DNA of 30,823 nucleotides, taken from IMG/VR virus record IMGVR_UViG_3300025266_000029, positions 1-30,823 of that record. One strand, 5' to 3'. A model generated the notes under the pieces. The model was not told where the DNA came from, did no database searches, and worked only from the letters and a program-made list of their open reading frames with translations. Positions 8,009 through 18,261 of the stretch are shown here, piece by piece. This DNA is from a virus. Made by a program: the position numbers and the translations under genes. Positions within the stretch are counted from its first letter, which is position 1. Every line of letters starts with the position of its first letter.

Positions 8009-11000
8009 AGTAAAGTTCTCGCGATTGCGCCAATTCCTAGGAGTGTCCCAGCCGCTTCTTGCGGTGAGTTCATACGCGTGTATGCGCCATCGAATGGACC
8101 ATCTTGAATTATCTTATCGGCCAGCTCAGCCGTTGGACCAAGTAGCGTGGCTAAGGATGAGCCACCCCAATCACCAGAGCGTTGAGCCATAGTAATAAGA
8201 CCGAGAGGCCCGTCTAATCCTGCACGTCCAAACAGCTCGGTGAAGTATGTGCCGTAATCCATCTGGTCGGTTCTGAGGTATTTAAGGCTTCCATCAATAC
8301 CAGGAATTGCGTAAGACAGTCCGACCTTTGCGTACTCGCGCAGCTCCAGCCCTAATGCAGCCAATGGCATAAAAGAGGCGAGTGTTATTAACATGAGCGG
8401 AGCAAGTGCTGGTACTAGCCCTTTCGCGCCACCCTTCCCTTCTAAGAAACGCATATAGCCTTCGCGCTCCAGGCCCTCAAGGATTACTTTGTTGAAAGCG
8501 TATATGAAAGACTTCATCTGCCAGATCAAAGCAAAACGAGGATCTGATGCCCAGATGGGTCTCTCTGCGGCATTAGGACGCAGGACCGAGCTCTCTACAA
8601 AGCGCTGCAATGCAGCTTTAACTGCCTGGCCGTCTTCGCCATCGAACGAAAAATCATTTTCCTCCCAGCGGCGCACCTGATCATAGGTTACGCCGAGCTG
8701 AGAAAGATAACGCTCCGAGCGATCGGACGGGTTGTTAGCGTGCTCAATCAAGAAGCGTTTACCCATACCTGATGCGAACTCGCGAGACAGGTTTGTTAAC
8801 CCGCTAAGGCCAGTCCACTTAAAGAACTTATCGGTTGCCATTCTTGCAGTAGGGTCGAGCATGTCGCTATCTGCCTGAGACATCCACGCATTTGCCGCGG
8901 CTTCTGGCATGACTACACCAATATCATTAGCCAAACGCTTCGCCGCTTCTTTGTCTTTTATAGTGCTCATGATCTGCTTGAGCGCCATACCAAAACCGTT
9001 GAACTCTCTAGTCTGAACAATCGCTCCCGCAAAATCGGGGACCGACGCTAGCGTAGCGAAAGGAAGCAAAGTGACTAGGTTCAGGGTAGCGAGGTAACTG
9101 TTCGTCTTGCGCCAGAACGGGGACAGGTGCGTTACGTTACCTACGTAGGCGTTAAGTACAGACTCAACGTTTGCGCGCTGCGCCTTAGTCATGCCCTTTA
9201 ACATAGGCCCGAGCTTATCTTTACCCGACGCGTCTTTGGTAGCGCGGTTCCATTCGACACGTTTTGTGATGTTGTCGACGTAGCTCATCAAGGCGACTTC
9301 AGGCTCTTGTACAAAACCAAACGTAGCCAACACATCGGGCGGAATGTTTTTAGTTAGCTGTATTTTAGCCTCAACTGCCGCTGCGGGGTTTATGGCATCT
9401 AGGTCACTAGGTACGTCAGTATCTGAGTCAATAATTCTCTGGTACTGACCCAACCGCGCGACGGTTTTCTCAACGCTCTTACGGTCCGCTTTTGGATCCC
9501 ACTTCAGCACCAAATCAACGAATGCTTTTGGGTCGTTCGCTATCTCGGGCAAGCTGAGTAGGACAGGAAAGTAATCCTGGCGGAAACCGATGTCCGAGTT
9601 GGATGGCTCTACATACTCACGGTGCATCTTCTCGAGATACTCACGAATAGCCTTTGCTTTAGGCTCCTTGAGTTTTGCAGTCGGCGTTCTACCTTGCGCT
9701 TCTTTCAAGGCGCGTTGCACTTCTTCGGTAGTCCAATCAGTCCCTACCGCATCAAATAATCCTGCGCGCCACTTATCTCGCGCTAACTGTCTAGCCTGTA
9801 CAAAACCGAGACCTGATCTAGTGTTCGATCTTACATAAAACATGTCAGCGAACGTGTCGCCAGCAGCCATCCGCAACATGCCATCTGCTGTGCGGACAAT
9901 CCCTAGAATCGCAGTCGCGTGAGGGTTGTTCTCTAAGAAGGCTTTCTGCCACTTTTCGAACTTTCTTCGCCAGCCTTCAGCTCTCGCCTGAGCGCCAGAC
10001 TGGATATTAATCTGATTCTTAAGGGCTATAACAAGCGCCTTTTGTTCCCAAGAAGGTTCATCAGGTATCGGTAGCTCCGGCGGTGGGCCGTCATAACCAC
10101 CGTCGTTGCCCGAACCACCCCCTTCTTGTGGCTGTAAATCTAATGGGGCCTGTTCTGTTGGGCTTTCAACGCCAGCTGCTTCTTGTGTAGGGGCAGTAGG
10201 CTGTGCAGACCGAAGTGCCGCGGCATACGCAACGATCTCACCCGCCTCGTTACGCACGGGCGACGTTATTACTTCGCGGTTCGCTCTCCGCGCTTTCGTC
10301 ACGGCGGTCATGTACTTGTCGAATTCCGGCGCGACTTTATCTGTACGCCTAAAGATATTATGCGATTTCACTTCCTGCCACAGCTGCTTGAACCGGCGGG
10401 CAACACGTTTGAAGTGGCTATCCACAGCATCGTTCGCGGTACGCTTGTCGGCCAGCATATCTTTCTTAGCCCATGCAGCGACTTGGTCGGCATACCACTC
10501 TTCGAACCCAACAGTTTCCCATTGCGGTATTGGCTTATCAGCGTCGCGCGCTGCCTGCCTATCTTGTTCGAAGCGTCGCACTAGTCGACCGAACAGCTGC
10601 TTGTTAGCTATTACGCCGTTGATCTCTTCGTTAAACAGCGCATGCCCCATCTCATGAGCCGCTGTTATAGCGATTGCTGCCTCGTTAGTGTTGTCTAAAT
10701 CATTAAGCATAATGACTGTCGCGCCGTCATATTTCTTATGGAACCCTTTCCGGCTCTGTCTACCAAAGCTATCAACTAAGTATTCCGCAAGTTCCTTGGC
10801 GACCAGCGTAGAGCTAGTCATAGGTTGCAGGGCTTCGAAGGCCGCGCGCTGGACAATACTCTGACCAACAAGCGTGGAGTCAGCCACCTTGCCTACTTCG
10901 ATGCTCATAGTCTTATTGAGTAAGCCGTCTTTTTGCAGCTGCTGTATAAACTTACCTACAGCCGCCTTGTCGCTTAAATCTAAAGGTTTTAAATTAGTAG

Positions 11001-14000
11001 CGCCCATTAGCTTTCGCATCGCGATCTTGCCTTTCGCAGACTTTTTGCCTTTGGCAGTGATGTAGCTGGCTAGTTGAGTGCGCGTGGCGTCGTTAAATTT
11101 CTTTAAACCTATTATCGCTATAGGGTTTTTTAGTTTCAGGCGGCGAGATAAACGACGTGTTAACGACGCTACTAACTCATTGACCTCACCAAAGGCGAAC
11201 GATACGCCTGATTTTAGGTTTAGTGGAGGCTTAGGAGCTGTCGCAGGACCGGTGACGGGGGCACTGCCTTTAGGTCGATTCTGCGTAGTGTTTACGTTAC
11301 GCTCATCTTCGATGTTCATCGTAGTAAGCGGTATACCGTCGGGTGTGCGGGCATTATTTTCGGCCATATCGAAAGGCTCGATAGGGTCTGCATCTTGCGC
11401 CGCTTCGCGAGCGTCTTCATCAGACATAACACCTTCGCGACGCAAGGTGTCAGCGAACCCTATTTTGCGCCTTAGCGCTGGCGTCAACGCTGCATGTAGT
11501 TTTTCGAGTCCGCCTTCTTTCGACAAAAGACTATTTATATCTCTAAGGAGATCGGACGCCACCTGTGCTGCGCGTTTCGATCTGACTGGTCTGTTGTCCC
11601 CTTTAATTCCAGGAATTCCCGCATCGATTAGGAGCTTGCGAATCTCTACTATTGTCGTAGTGGGTAGGGTTTTAAGAGTATCTAAAATAGAACTAGTGTC
11701 GTCGCGTGGCGCGCCTGGGACATAAGGCTTGAGTAGCGAGCCTAGTGTGATGGGCTTACCCGCGTCACTAAAACCAGCACTGAGTTTAGCTATCCTAGGG
11801 TCTAAGTCTTTAGTAGGGTCGGCTAGGTTAGCCATAATTACGTCAATAGGTACGCCTTGGATGTCAACTTCGTACCCGCGCATCTGTAGCTCACCTAGTA
11901 TAGCCAGCAGCCCTTTTCGTGATGACTGTGTTGCACCATCACCCGTAAAACTACCCGATACCGATTCTTCTATCCGCCGTCCAGCGTTCATTAAATCCAC
12001 AGGGTTAACAGACGTGCTTGTGTCTGAACCAGGCGCTTTGATATTTACGGTGCGAAACTTCTGGATGCTTCCAGCGGCTTTGTTTATTGACCTTCGTAAA
12101 AACTCTGACATGGAGAGCTCTTCTTCCACGCCTTTTCCGTCACGGCTTCTTATCTTCTGCGTATCCGGAGTAGTCTCAATGTCAATGCGGTATGAGCCGT
12201 CGCTGTTGACTGCGACTTGCACCACTTCATCAGTGTTAGCTTTTTGTAGTGCTACCGCGGTATTAAGCATGCTTTTAGACATGCGCTTATAGAATGGCGT
12301 ACTGAAATCAACGTCATAACCGAGCATCTCGGTATATGCTGTACGAGCCTCCTCGACGCCGTCGAAGTTATTGTCGCCTTCGACAGCTTGGTATGACTCG
12401 ATGGTCTCGCCTTTGTTTACGAAACTATGTGTACGAGTTTCAGGTTCAAACTCTTGGTCGCCTTGCGTCTCGTTAGAGGTCTGCTCAGACTCGAGACCGT
12501 CTGCATCCTCGTCGTCATCCATAAACTGCACATCGGGATCAGCGCGTCGAGCTCTATCCGCAATAGCGTCTTCAGTCGTCATAAACTCTACACGCCCGCC
12601 ATCAGGCTTGAGCCCTTCGGCTGCCTGCTGGGCAGAGGCCATTGACTCAGGTGCGACATCAACTACTTGCTCTGAAACGATCCCGCCATCTCTGTCATAT
12701 ACACGGAATACGCCGGTTTCTGTGCCGGTCTTTACGGCGCTATAACCGAGGGCCGAGGCTAGTACGGCGTCTGACGCTTGCCCCTTAACCACACTATCAA
12801 CGACATCAGCATCTGGCGAAATAATCGTCCCGCGTCCAGGTATAAAAGCGGCGTACACCTCTTTCCCGTTGATAAATATCTGCTTAACTTTGTTCGGGCG
12901 TTTGCTGTATTTTTGGTCGGGTTCAGTCCCGCTTATCCAAACTGCCTCTTTCGTACTAGTAGGGTCGAGCATTGCGCCGATTTGTGCATTGATGTCACGC
13001 TCTGACTCTTGAGTAGTTTGACCCGCATCTGCACCGGCTATATCGTCTTGCGCTTTTGCGCGAGTCATAAATTCTTTGATACTGTCCGTCATATCAGACG
13101 CTTTTTCGGCAACTGCCGCTGCGGTATCTAGTAACGGGGCACCCGCAATTTCTTGTGCTCCTTGTACAGCGAGTGAACCTACGCCGCCTGCAGCACCGCC
13201 TCCGAAGAACCCAACGAAACCGGCATTCATGCGCCGGAGATTTGCGTCAGCATTAGTAAAGGTATCGTCCATATCCATACGGTTACGAATGGAAATTTCT
13301 TCTTGCACGAGTTCGGCTGCGCCCTCTAAAGCGCCGCCTTTAACGTATCCTCCACCAACAGCAGCAGCTAGTCTACCCATGACAGAGTTTGGCCCTGCCG
13401 ATTTTGTTGTTGCCTGTTTTGAAATTAGCTTTAACAAGCCTACTTCACCAAAGAGGCCCACAGCTGCTTGTGGTAATGCTACAAGACCGGCACGGACGGC
13501 CTGCCCTCGGTCAAGCTCGCGGCCTGACTCTAGCGCTTCGCTAACATTTGATCCTGACAACGGGGCGTACTCAGACAAACCCGCGCCTATAAGGCCGCCC
13601 TGCTTAGCGGTCTTTTTTCTCAGGTATCCGTTTCTAGCTAATACATGTGCTTCTTTTGTCGCTTCGAATGCAGCCTGGGCGATGTCTGTCTGATCAGGAG
13701 TCGCCTGCTTTTTGGAGACTGCAATCAAAGAATCTTTAATAAGGTTTTTAGCGGCTTGGCGACTACTTTGTTTTAAAGTCTCCTTACCAAGAAGCATGGC
13801 CACACTGCCGACGCCTGCTCCAGAAATAGTAGAAATTACACTAGGTACTAGCTGGCCTGTCCCCGATGCAACTTGCTCAAAGAACCCGCCCACTGTCGGC
13901 TCGTCTACAAACTCCCCGAAGGTTTGCATCCCTTCCAACGGGATAGAAGCAAACTCTTCTTGGATGCGTGCGTTCTCAATAGACTGAGCTACGCCTTCCT

Positions 14001-14742
14001 TATCGCCTAGGAGCGCATCGATGCCCGCGGCCATATAACTAAGGTCTGCGCCTAATGATTCAGCGCCGGAGTTCATACCGCGCCTGAAAGTTTCTACCAG
14101 ATCGGAGCTCGCGACCGGCGCATTATACGTGGCGTTATCTAAGACCATTGCGCCCGTCAGGGCTGAATCGCGCCCTAACGAAAGTACCTCGGTCGCCATT
14201 GCGCCTGACGCTGTTACGGCTGGCTGAGATGGCGTGGGGGTAGTTGCGCTAGGTGTTGCACTGGTAACCCGCTTAAAAAAATTCTGCACGGGATCTTGGC
14301 CCGCGGGGGATGCAGACGCGGTATTGCGGTAGTCCTCACCCCTTGCGCTCGTTAGTAAATCCGCTGAGTAAGACTGGGCCGCTTGAGGGGACTCAAACTG
14401 CACCATCGCAGAAATCATCTTTTCACGCGTATTGGGGTCAGCTAAATCAATCTTGTCGTCAGCACCGATTCCCATCTTATCCGCTACGAACTTTGCGTAT
14501 GCAGGAGTCGGGTTATTGTCTGACGGTGGGGCGAAGCGGAATATAGCATCGTTTAGATTGTCGATGCCGTGCTTTGCTCCATAGTTTTTTAGGACGATGT
14601 CTGCTGCTCGAAGTCCGTCTTTCGGGTCTTCGAATTGCGCATAGTCGTTGCCGTCATTACCCGTCTGCCCTTCCCAATCATTAGAGGGGTTGTAGCGGAT
14701 ATTGAGCCAGTTGTTATTTCTCACGCCAAGATTTGTGGACAC
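8005..14742 (-). CDS. Giant polyvalent internal virion protein: N-terminal peptidoglycan-hydrolase-like domain plus zincin metallopeptidase motif
   Basis: This 2245-residue protein is probably packed in the capsid and ejected ahead of the DNA, like T7 gp16. The first ~140 residues (RNNNWLNIRYNPSNDW, AQFEDPKDGLRAA, RFAPPSDNNPTPAYAKFVAD) resemble a phage peptidoglycan-degrading domain of the NNPGNIR type. A textbook zincin motif HEMGH lies at residues 1363-1367, followed 48 residues later by EEWYAD (1414-1419), whose Glu is a plausible third zinc ligand. Hydrophobic stretches lie near residues 290-320, 505-530 (glycine-rich), 1881-1908 and 2105-2135 and could form a membrane channel. Long charged linkers separate these parts, as in large polyvalent phage proteins. 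The start is GTG at 14742 with AAGGGAAG upstream. Domain calls are motif-based. Confidence 0.85.
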   Translation of the reverse strand: MSTNLGVRNNNWLNIRYNPSNDWEGQTGNDGNDYAQFEDPKDGLRAADIVLKNYGAKHGIDNLNDAIFRFAPPSDNNPTPAYAKFVADKMGIGADDKIDLADPNTREKMISAMVQFESPQAAQSYSADLLTSARGEDYRNTASASPAGQDPVQNFFKRVTSATPSATTPTPSQPAVTASGAMATEVLSLGRDSALTGAMVLDNATYNAPVASSDLVETFRRGMNSGAESLGADLSYMAAGIDALLGDKEGVAQSIENARIQEEFASIPLEGMQTFGEFVDEPTVGGFFEQVASGTGQLVPSVISTISGAGVGSVAMLLGKETLKQSSRQAAKNLIKDSLIAVSKKQATPDQTDIAQAAFEATKEAHVLARNGYLRKKTAKQGGLIGAGLSEYAPLSGSNVSEALESGRELDRGQAVRAGLVALPQAAVGLFGEVGLLKLISKQATTKSAGPNSVMGRLAAAVGGGYVKGGALEGAAELVQEEISIRNRMDMDDTFTNADANLRRMNAGFVGFFGGGAAGGVGSLAVQGAQEIAGAPLLDTAAAVAEKASDMTDSIKEFMTRAKAQDDIAGADAGQTTQESERDINAQIGAMLDPTSTKEAVWISGTEPDQKYSKRPNKVKQIFINGKEVYAAFIPGRGTIISPDADVVDSVVKGQASDAVLASALGYSAVKTGTETGVFRVYDRDGGIVSEQVVDVAPESMASAQQAAEGLKPDGGRVEFMTTEDAIADRARRADPDVQFMDDDEDADGLESEQTSNETQGDQEFEPETRTHSFVNKGETIESYQAVEGDNNFDGVEEARTAYTEMLGYDVDFSTPFYKRMSKSMLNTAVALQKANTDEVVQVAVNSDGSYRIDIETTPDTQKIRSRDGKGVEEELSMSEFLRRSINKAAGSIQKFRTVNIKAPGSDTSTSVNPVDLMNAGRRIEESVSGSFTGDGATQSSRKGLLAILGELQMRGYEVDIQGVPIDVIMANLADPTKDLDPRIAKLSAGFSDAGKPITLGSLLKPYVPGAPRDDTSSILDTLKTLPTTTIVEIRKLLIDAGIPGIKGDNRPVRSKRAAQVASDLLRDINSLLSKEGGLEKLHAALTPALRRKIGFADTLRREGVMSDEDAREAAQDADPIEPFDMAENNARTPDGIPLTTMNIEDERNVNTTQNRPKGSAPVTGPATAPKPPLNLKSGVSFAFGEVNELVASLTRRLSRRLKLKNPIAIIGLKKFNDATRTQLASYITAKGKKSAKGKIAMRKLMGATNLKPLDLSDKAAVGKFIQQLQKDGLLNKTMSIEVGKVADSTLVGQSIVQRAAFEALQPMTSSTLVAKELAEYLVDSFGRQSRKGFHKKYDGATVIMLNDLDNTNEAAIAITAAHEMGHALFNEEINGVIANKQLFGRLVRRFEQDRQAARDADKPIPQWETVGFEEWYADQVAAWAKKDMLADKRTANDAVDSHFKRVARRFKQLWQEVKSHNIFRRTDKVAPEFDKYMTAVTKARRANREVITSPVRNEAGEIVAYAAALRSAQPTAPTQEAAGVESPTEQAPLDLQPQEGGGSGNDGGYDGPPPELPIPDEPSWEQKALVIALKNQINIQSGAQARAEGWRRKFEKWQKAFLENNPHATAILGIVRTADGMLRMAAGDTFADMFYVRSNTRSGLGFVQARQLARDKWRAGLFDAVGTDWTTEEVQRALKEAQGRTPTAKLKEPKAKAIREYLEKMHREYVEPSNSDIGFRQDYFPVLLSLPEIANDPKAFVDLVLKWDPKADRKSVEKTVARLGQYQRIIDSDTDVPSDLDAINPAAAVEAKIQLTKNIPPDVLATFGFVQEPEVALMSYVDNITKRVEWNRATKDASGKDKLGPMLKGMTKAQRANVESVLNAYVGNVTHLSPFWRKTNSYLATLNLVTLLPFATLASVPDFAGAIVQTREFNGFGMALKQIMSTIKDKEAAKRLANDIGVVMPEAAANAWMSQADSDMLDPTARMATDKFFKWTGLSGLTNLSREFASGMGKRFLIEHANNPSDRSERYLSQLGVTYDQVRRWEENDFSFDGEDGQAVKAALQRFVESSVLRPNAAERPIWASDPRFALIWQMKSFIYAFNKVILEGLEREGYMRFLEGKGGAKGLVPALAPLMLITLASFMPLAALGLELREYAKVGLSYAIPGIDGSLKYLRTDQMDYGTYFTELFGRAGLDGPLGLITMAQRSGDWGGSSLATLLGPTAELADKIIQDGPFDGAYTRMNSPQEAAGTLLGIGAIARTLL

Positions 14743-14757
14743 GCGCTTCCCTTATGT

Positions 14758-16956
14758 TTATTTCGCTTGAGCTTTAGCTTCAGCTTTAGCATTAGCTTCG
14801 GCTGCCGCTATGAGTAGTGCTGCGACATTAGCTTCATCTGCCACCAAATCTTTCACTGAAACGGCTTCACTTAGCACTCCGTCCCTGACGTAGGCTATTT
14901 CGATTACCTTGCCCCCTTTATTACGCGACGCTACTCTGATGTTACTGCCATCAAAGTCTATAGACCCTTTTGGCTCCTTTCGGAAAATGTCTTTATATGT
15001 CTCACCTGAAAAAATACCATTTGGGTCTGAGGCCGCTTTCGCTTGCATATAAAGCCCCACCATGCCGTTCAATGAGGTCATACCCGCTGCGAGTTCTTGC
15101 GGCCCCTGCGCCAGCTTGATTCGCTTAATAAAACTAGGGATACGGCGCGATATCTTCAAAGATTGGTCTGAATCGGCCTCGAACTCATTGGAAGTGGGGT
15201 TCCCGTCTGAATCCATTAACCCGAGTTCTACATGCATCTTGAGTAAGGCCGCCTCGCCTTCCTTGGCAAGTATTTTGGCTTGCCCGTTATCAAACTGGCG
15301 GAGCTGGCGAGCTGCGGTTTCAAAATTAGTCTGCGCATTTCTGGTAGCGGCGCGCCCTTGAGCTTCGGCGCTATCTAGCTGCGCCTGCTGCAAAGTACCT
15401 ACGTCTTGGTCGCCTCGCTCTACAAGGTTAGTCATCGCCTGTGCCATAGCGGCTTTTTGCGTAGTACTACCGTCGTTAGTTGCAGACATGACCCACGCTA
15501 GTTTTAGACCTTCCTGTCTATTTATCCTCTGGTCTTTGAGCGCTTGTTCTAGCTGCGCTTGTGTGTCAATACCGTTAGCTTTAAGCACCTCATCGACCTG
15601 CGCTTTTTGCTCATCTGTAGGCGCGCTCGTACTATTTATAATGGCGTCTCTCACGCCTTGTGCAGAAAGCTCAAAAGTAGGTGCGGTTATCGCAGGACCA
15701 CTAGAGGCAGGGAGGCCCGTGCCTTTTGGCGTTACGCCAGTGCCTTTCTGGGCTTGTGGGTTGAACGCACCTTCGATTCTATCGACAGAGATTGCACGTC
15801 CTTGCGCAGCAATTTCTGCTCTGTTTTCATTCTTGCTCTCGTTATAGTCAGGGCTATCGGCAGGCATATCACCAATGTCAGATAAGCCTACAAAGCGCCC
15901 TGGGGCGCTGGTCTTAATAGAATCCCAAGCACTGCCGATTGCTTTGCCTGGTTGCGCCATCAGATCACCTACTTCTGCGCCTACAGCCCCACCTGTCTTA
16001 TCCCATAATTGACGCAGGTCCTGCGACGTGCCTAATCTTTTGGCAATAGTCTTCTTCATAGCGGGATCGTAGCTTTCCCACTTTTCTCGGGTTATCCCTT
16101 TGTCCGCTAGTAACTCTTGTAGGGAGCCTGGGGCTATTCCACCCTGCTCTTCTTGATTCTCAGCAAACCTAGCATCAGCTTTTGCTTGGCCGCGCGCTCT
16201 CAAGTCGTCAGGATCACCGCCGACGCTCGTGTAAATGGATAGCAGTGCGTCAAGAGCACCTTCCTCTTCGATGTCTATATCCTCAACCGCGGCACGAAAC
16301 TGCGTCAGCTGGTCTTGGCCTTCTATTTTTTCCAGCGCTAGGTCTATTGTCTCTCGTTGAGCCATGTTGGCTGTTATCAAATCCGCAGTAGCTAGATAAG
16401 AATTAGTGTTTTCTAAGCCCCCGTCGCCGACAGCCGTTTGGTAACGGGCGTTCATTACTTTCTCAAGATGCTGCGGAGATATCTTTTGTACGGGATCTTT
16501 TGGGTCTGCTGTACGACCTTCGGTCATAGGCACAACAGCACCGGTATCTCTGCGCTTCATCCACGGTGTATACGAGCCGTCCTCATTTTTACGAACCTCG
16601 ACAATATCCGCGCCGACCATGTCTCCATTTTCGGCTTCGAAACTTTTGTAGCGCTCAGTACCCTCATCATTTAACATTTGTAACGCTAACTCGGGCCTAT
16701 CTTGGAGGAGTCGGAGTCCATCTGTTTTGTTCCAAGAGGCTGGCTCAGCACCGACCGATGAAAGATGCCCATCAATCTGAGACACGAGCTGTCTAGCGTC
16801 ATCTTTTCTTGTAATTAGATTAGCTGCAGTGTTCTGGTTATCCTGCTGCTCACGCTGTATCTGAAGCGCTTGGTTCTTACGAGTAGTATCGGCCTTGTTC
16901 TGGAACGAGGCTTGCGCGCCCTGTACGCCAGCTAAAATACCTTGTGCTAAGCTCAT
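14758..16956 (-). CDS. Internal virion / ejection protein (T7 gp15-like in position)
   Basis: This 732-residue, mostly helical protein is rich in Ala, Gln, Asp and Lys. It begins MSLAQGILAGVQGAQASFQN, followed by a Gln/Asn-rich coiled-coil-like region (RKNQALQIQREQQDNQ). It ends with an alternating Ala/Glu/Lys tail (AEANAKAEAKAQAK). No catalytic motif is evident. Size, composition and position between two small Ala-rich virion genes and the giant ejection protein fit the middle member of a podovirus internal-core set. The ATG has TTAGGT about 10 bases upstream. Only 15 bases separate it from the giant gene. Function is inferred from order and composition, not from a sequence match. Confidence 0.65.
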   Translation of the reverse strand: MSLAQGILAGVQGAQASFQNKADTTRKNQALQIQREQQDNQNTAANLITRKDDARQLVSQIDGHLSSVGAEPASWNKTDGLRLLQDRPELALQMLNDEGTERYKSFEAENGDMVGADIVEVRKNEDGSYTPWMKRRDTGAVVPMTEGRTADPKDPVQKISPQHLEKVMNARYQTAVGDGGLENTNSYLATADLITANMAQRETIDLALEKIEGQDQLTQFRAAVEDIDIEEEGALDALLSIYTSVGGDPDDLRARGQAKADARFAENQEEQGGIAPGSLQELLADKGITREKWESYDPAMKKTIAKRLGTSQDLRQLWDKTGGAVGAEVGDLMAQPGKAIGSAWDSIKTSAPGRFVGLSDIGDMPADSPDYNESKNENRAEIAAQGRAISVDRIEGAFNPQAQKGTGVTPKGTGLPASSGPAITAPTFELSAQGVRDAIINSTSAPTDEQKAQVDEVLKANGIDTQAQLEQALKDQRINRQEGLKLAWVMSATNDGSTTQKAAMAQAMTNLVERGDQDVGTLQQAQLDSAEAQGRAATRNAQTNFETAARQLRQFDNGQAKILAKEGEAALLKMHVELGLMDSDGNPTSNEFEADSDQSLKISRRIPSFIKRIKLAQGPQELAAGMTSLNGMVGLYMQAKAASDPNGIFSGETYKDIFRKEPKGSIDFDGSNIRVASRNKGGKVIEIAYVRDGVLSEAVSVKDLVADEANVAALLIAAAEANAKAEAKAQAK

Positions 16957-16966
16957 GAATAATTAC

Positions 16967-17554
16967 CTAAAATGCGAATGCAAGAATTGCAGCAGAGGCA
17001 AGTCCGCCCACTGCGCTGAACGTTTGTGCTTTTGAGGCCGCCTTAGCTGAGTCATAAGCGTTTTTGCGTTGCGTCGCACTCTGCGCGGCACCCTGCATCT
17101 GCCCGAGGGAGGAGCGGTTAACCCCTTGCCCGATGTTAATTAGGTCGCCGACAGCTGCTTGATTAAGATCTTTCTGTGCTAACCGCGCGTCATTCACAGA
17201 CTGGGCCTGGCCGAGATTGTTTGCACGCTCCAGCCCGCGAGATTGCTCTTGGCGCTGGGCTGGAGTTAAGGCAACTCCATATCGCGAAGCGTTACGATCT
17301 GCTATACCTGACATCAACCCTTGTGCGCCTTTAGCATTGACCCGCGCCTCGTCAATCAGAGAGGTATCGTTCTGCGCTCTATCGAGCAGATCCTCTTCGA
17401 AGCCGCGGTACTGGCTTACATAATCGATGTAGTCATTGCGTGTAATAGACGCATACGCCGCGTCAGGATTGCTAACGCTAGGTAGATTAGATACGTAATC
17501 TCCACCGCTAAAACCTAGCGCGCGTCCCATCGGTCCAATTGCATACTGTGACAT
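16967..17554 (-). CDS. Small internal virion protein, C-terminal hydrophobic tail
   Basis: The protein has 195 residues. The central region is Ala/Gln/Arg/Asn-rich and helical (RQEQSRGLERANNLGQAQSV). The C-terminus (residues ~172-195, AKAQTFSAVGGLASAAILAF) is a single hydrophobic helix able to enter a membrane. This resembles T7 gp14-type ejection proteins in size, composition and location, although I see no firm sequence signature. It has an excellent ribosome site, AAGGAG, 9 bases before the ATG. It precedes the 732-aa and 2245-aa virion genes, so the three probably act together to carry DNA across the envelope. Confidence 0.6.
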   Translation of the reverse strand: MSQYAIGPMGRALGFSGGDYVSNLPSVSNPDAAYASITRNDYIDYVSQYRGFEEDLLDRAQNDTSLIDEARVNAKGAQGLMSGIADRNASRYGVALTPAQRQEQSRGLERANNLGQAQSVNDARLAQKDLNQAAVGDLINIGQGVNRSSLGQMQGAAQSATQRKNAYDSAKAASKAQTFSAVGGLASAAILAFAF

Positions 17555-17577
17555 TTTTTAACGCTCCTTAATAAAGG

Positions 17578-18261
17578 TTAGTCGAAGAACGAACTAGCGG
17601 CCAGACGACCGCTAAATCCCGATACTTTATTACCGTTTCCGTCGACAGGGCTGAAGAAGCCGCCCTTGTTAATTTTTTGCGGGCCTTCTTTTCCATCCGC
17701 GCCCTTAGTCATAATGGGAGTTTTGTCTGGGTTCTGCGCTCCAGCCGAGGTCCGCATATTCTTAGCGCCCTGCATTACCAGAGAGGTTCCGATCTGTGCT
17801 GCAGCGGCAAATTTTGCGGATCTAACAGTCTGCTTCGCTTTCGCCTGGGTAAGTACTCGCGACGCGCCCATGTTTGCCGCTGCACTCATGCCCTTTGTTG
17901 CGTCCGCAGCCTGACCGCGCGCAGTACCTAGCACGCCGATCTGCATATCATTTTTTACTTTGAGCCCCGCTTTATCTGCTAGCCCCAACTGGGCTTGGTA
18001 GGCTTGGGCTTCCGCTCCACCATTTGCTCCAGTCGCCGCGCGGTCATAGCTCGCTTTACCTGCAAGTGTCTGCATAGTGTCAGCATTGGCACGACCTCTG
18101 AGTACGTCAGAGGTATCGTCCGTCTTGGATTCGTCACGCATCTTCTGCAGGAGGGGGTCGTACTTCTGCTTGAAGTATTTGTTCTCCGCCATCGCGACAG
18201 CGGCTGACGCTTTCTCAGCTGCGGAGGGTTGATATTCTGACTTTTTAGGTTTACTACCCAT
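17578..18261 (-). CDS. Ala-rich internal virion protein
   Basis: The protein has 227 residues. A basic start (MGSKPKKSEYQPSAAEKAS) is followed by an amphipathic helical middle with many Ala, Gln and Lys (QTVRSAKFAAAAQIGTSLVM) and a Gly/Asn-rich C-terminus (KGGFFSPVDGNGNKVSGFSG) ending SSFFD. Composition and gene order suggest a second small ejection or core protein beside the 195-residue one. The ATG overlaps the GNAT-like gene's stop as TAATG, and GAGAG lies about 8-12 bases upstream. I do not recognise a named family. Confidence 0.6.
   Translation of the reverse strand: MGSKPKKSEYQPSAAEKASAAVAMAENKYFKQKYDPLLQKMRDESKTDDTSDVLRGRANADTMQTLAGKASYDRAATGANGGAEAQAYQAQLGLADKAGLKVKNDMQIGVLGTARGQAADATKGMSAAANMGASRVLTQAKAKQTVRSAKFAAAAQIGTSLVMQGAKNMRTSAGAQNPDKTPIMTKGADGKEGPQKINKGGFFSPVDGNGNKVSGFSGRLAASSFFD

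Noticed and set aside
10106-10657. Long open frame on the plus strand opposite the giant virion gene (also 11078-11725 and 13076-13693)
   Set aside because: These are antisense shadows of a strongly coding minus strand; no ribosome sites, and the Ser/Arg/Ala-rich products lack domain signals.
16750-16760. CATCGGTCGGT on the minus strand, identical to the left part of the 20-bp element
   Set aside because: It lies inside the 732-aa virion gene and lacks the CTTCTATA half, so it is probably chance.
16967-18261. Programmed frameshift or tape-measure chaperone pair
   Set aside because: The genes are small Ala-rich core proteins with normal separate starts; no slippery site is evident, and no tape-measure gene is present.
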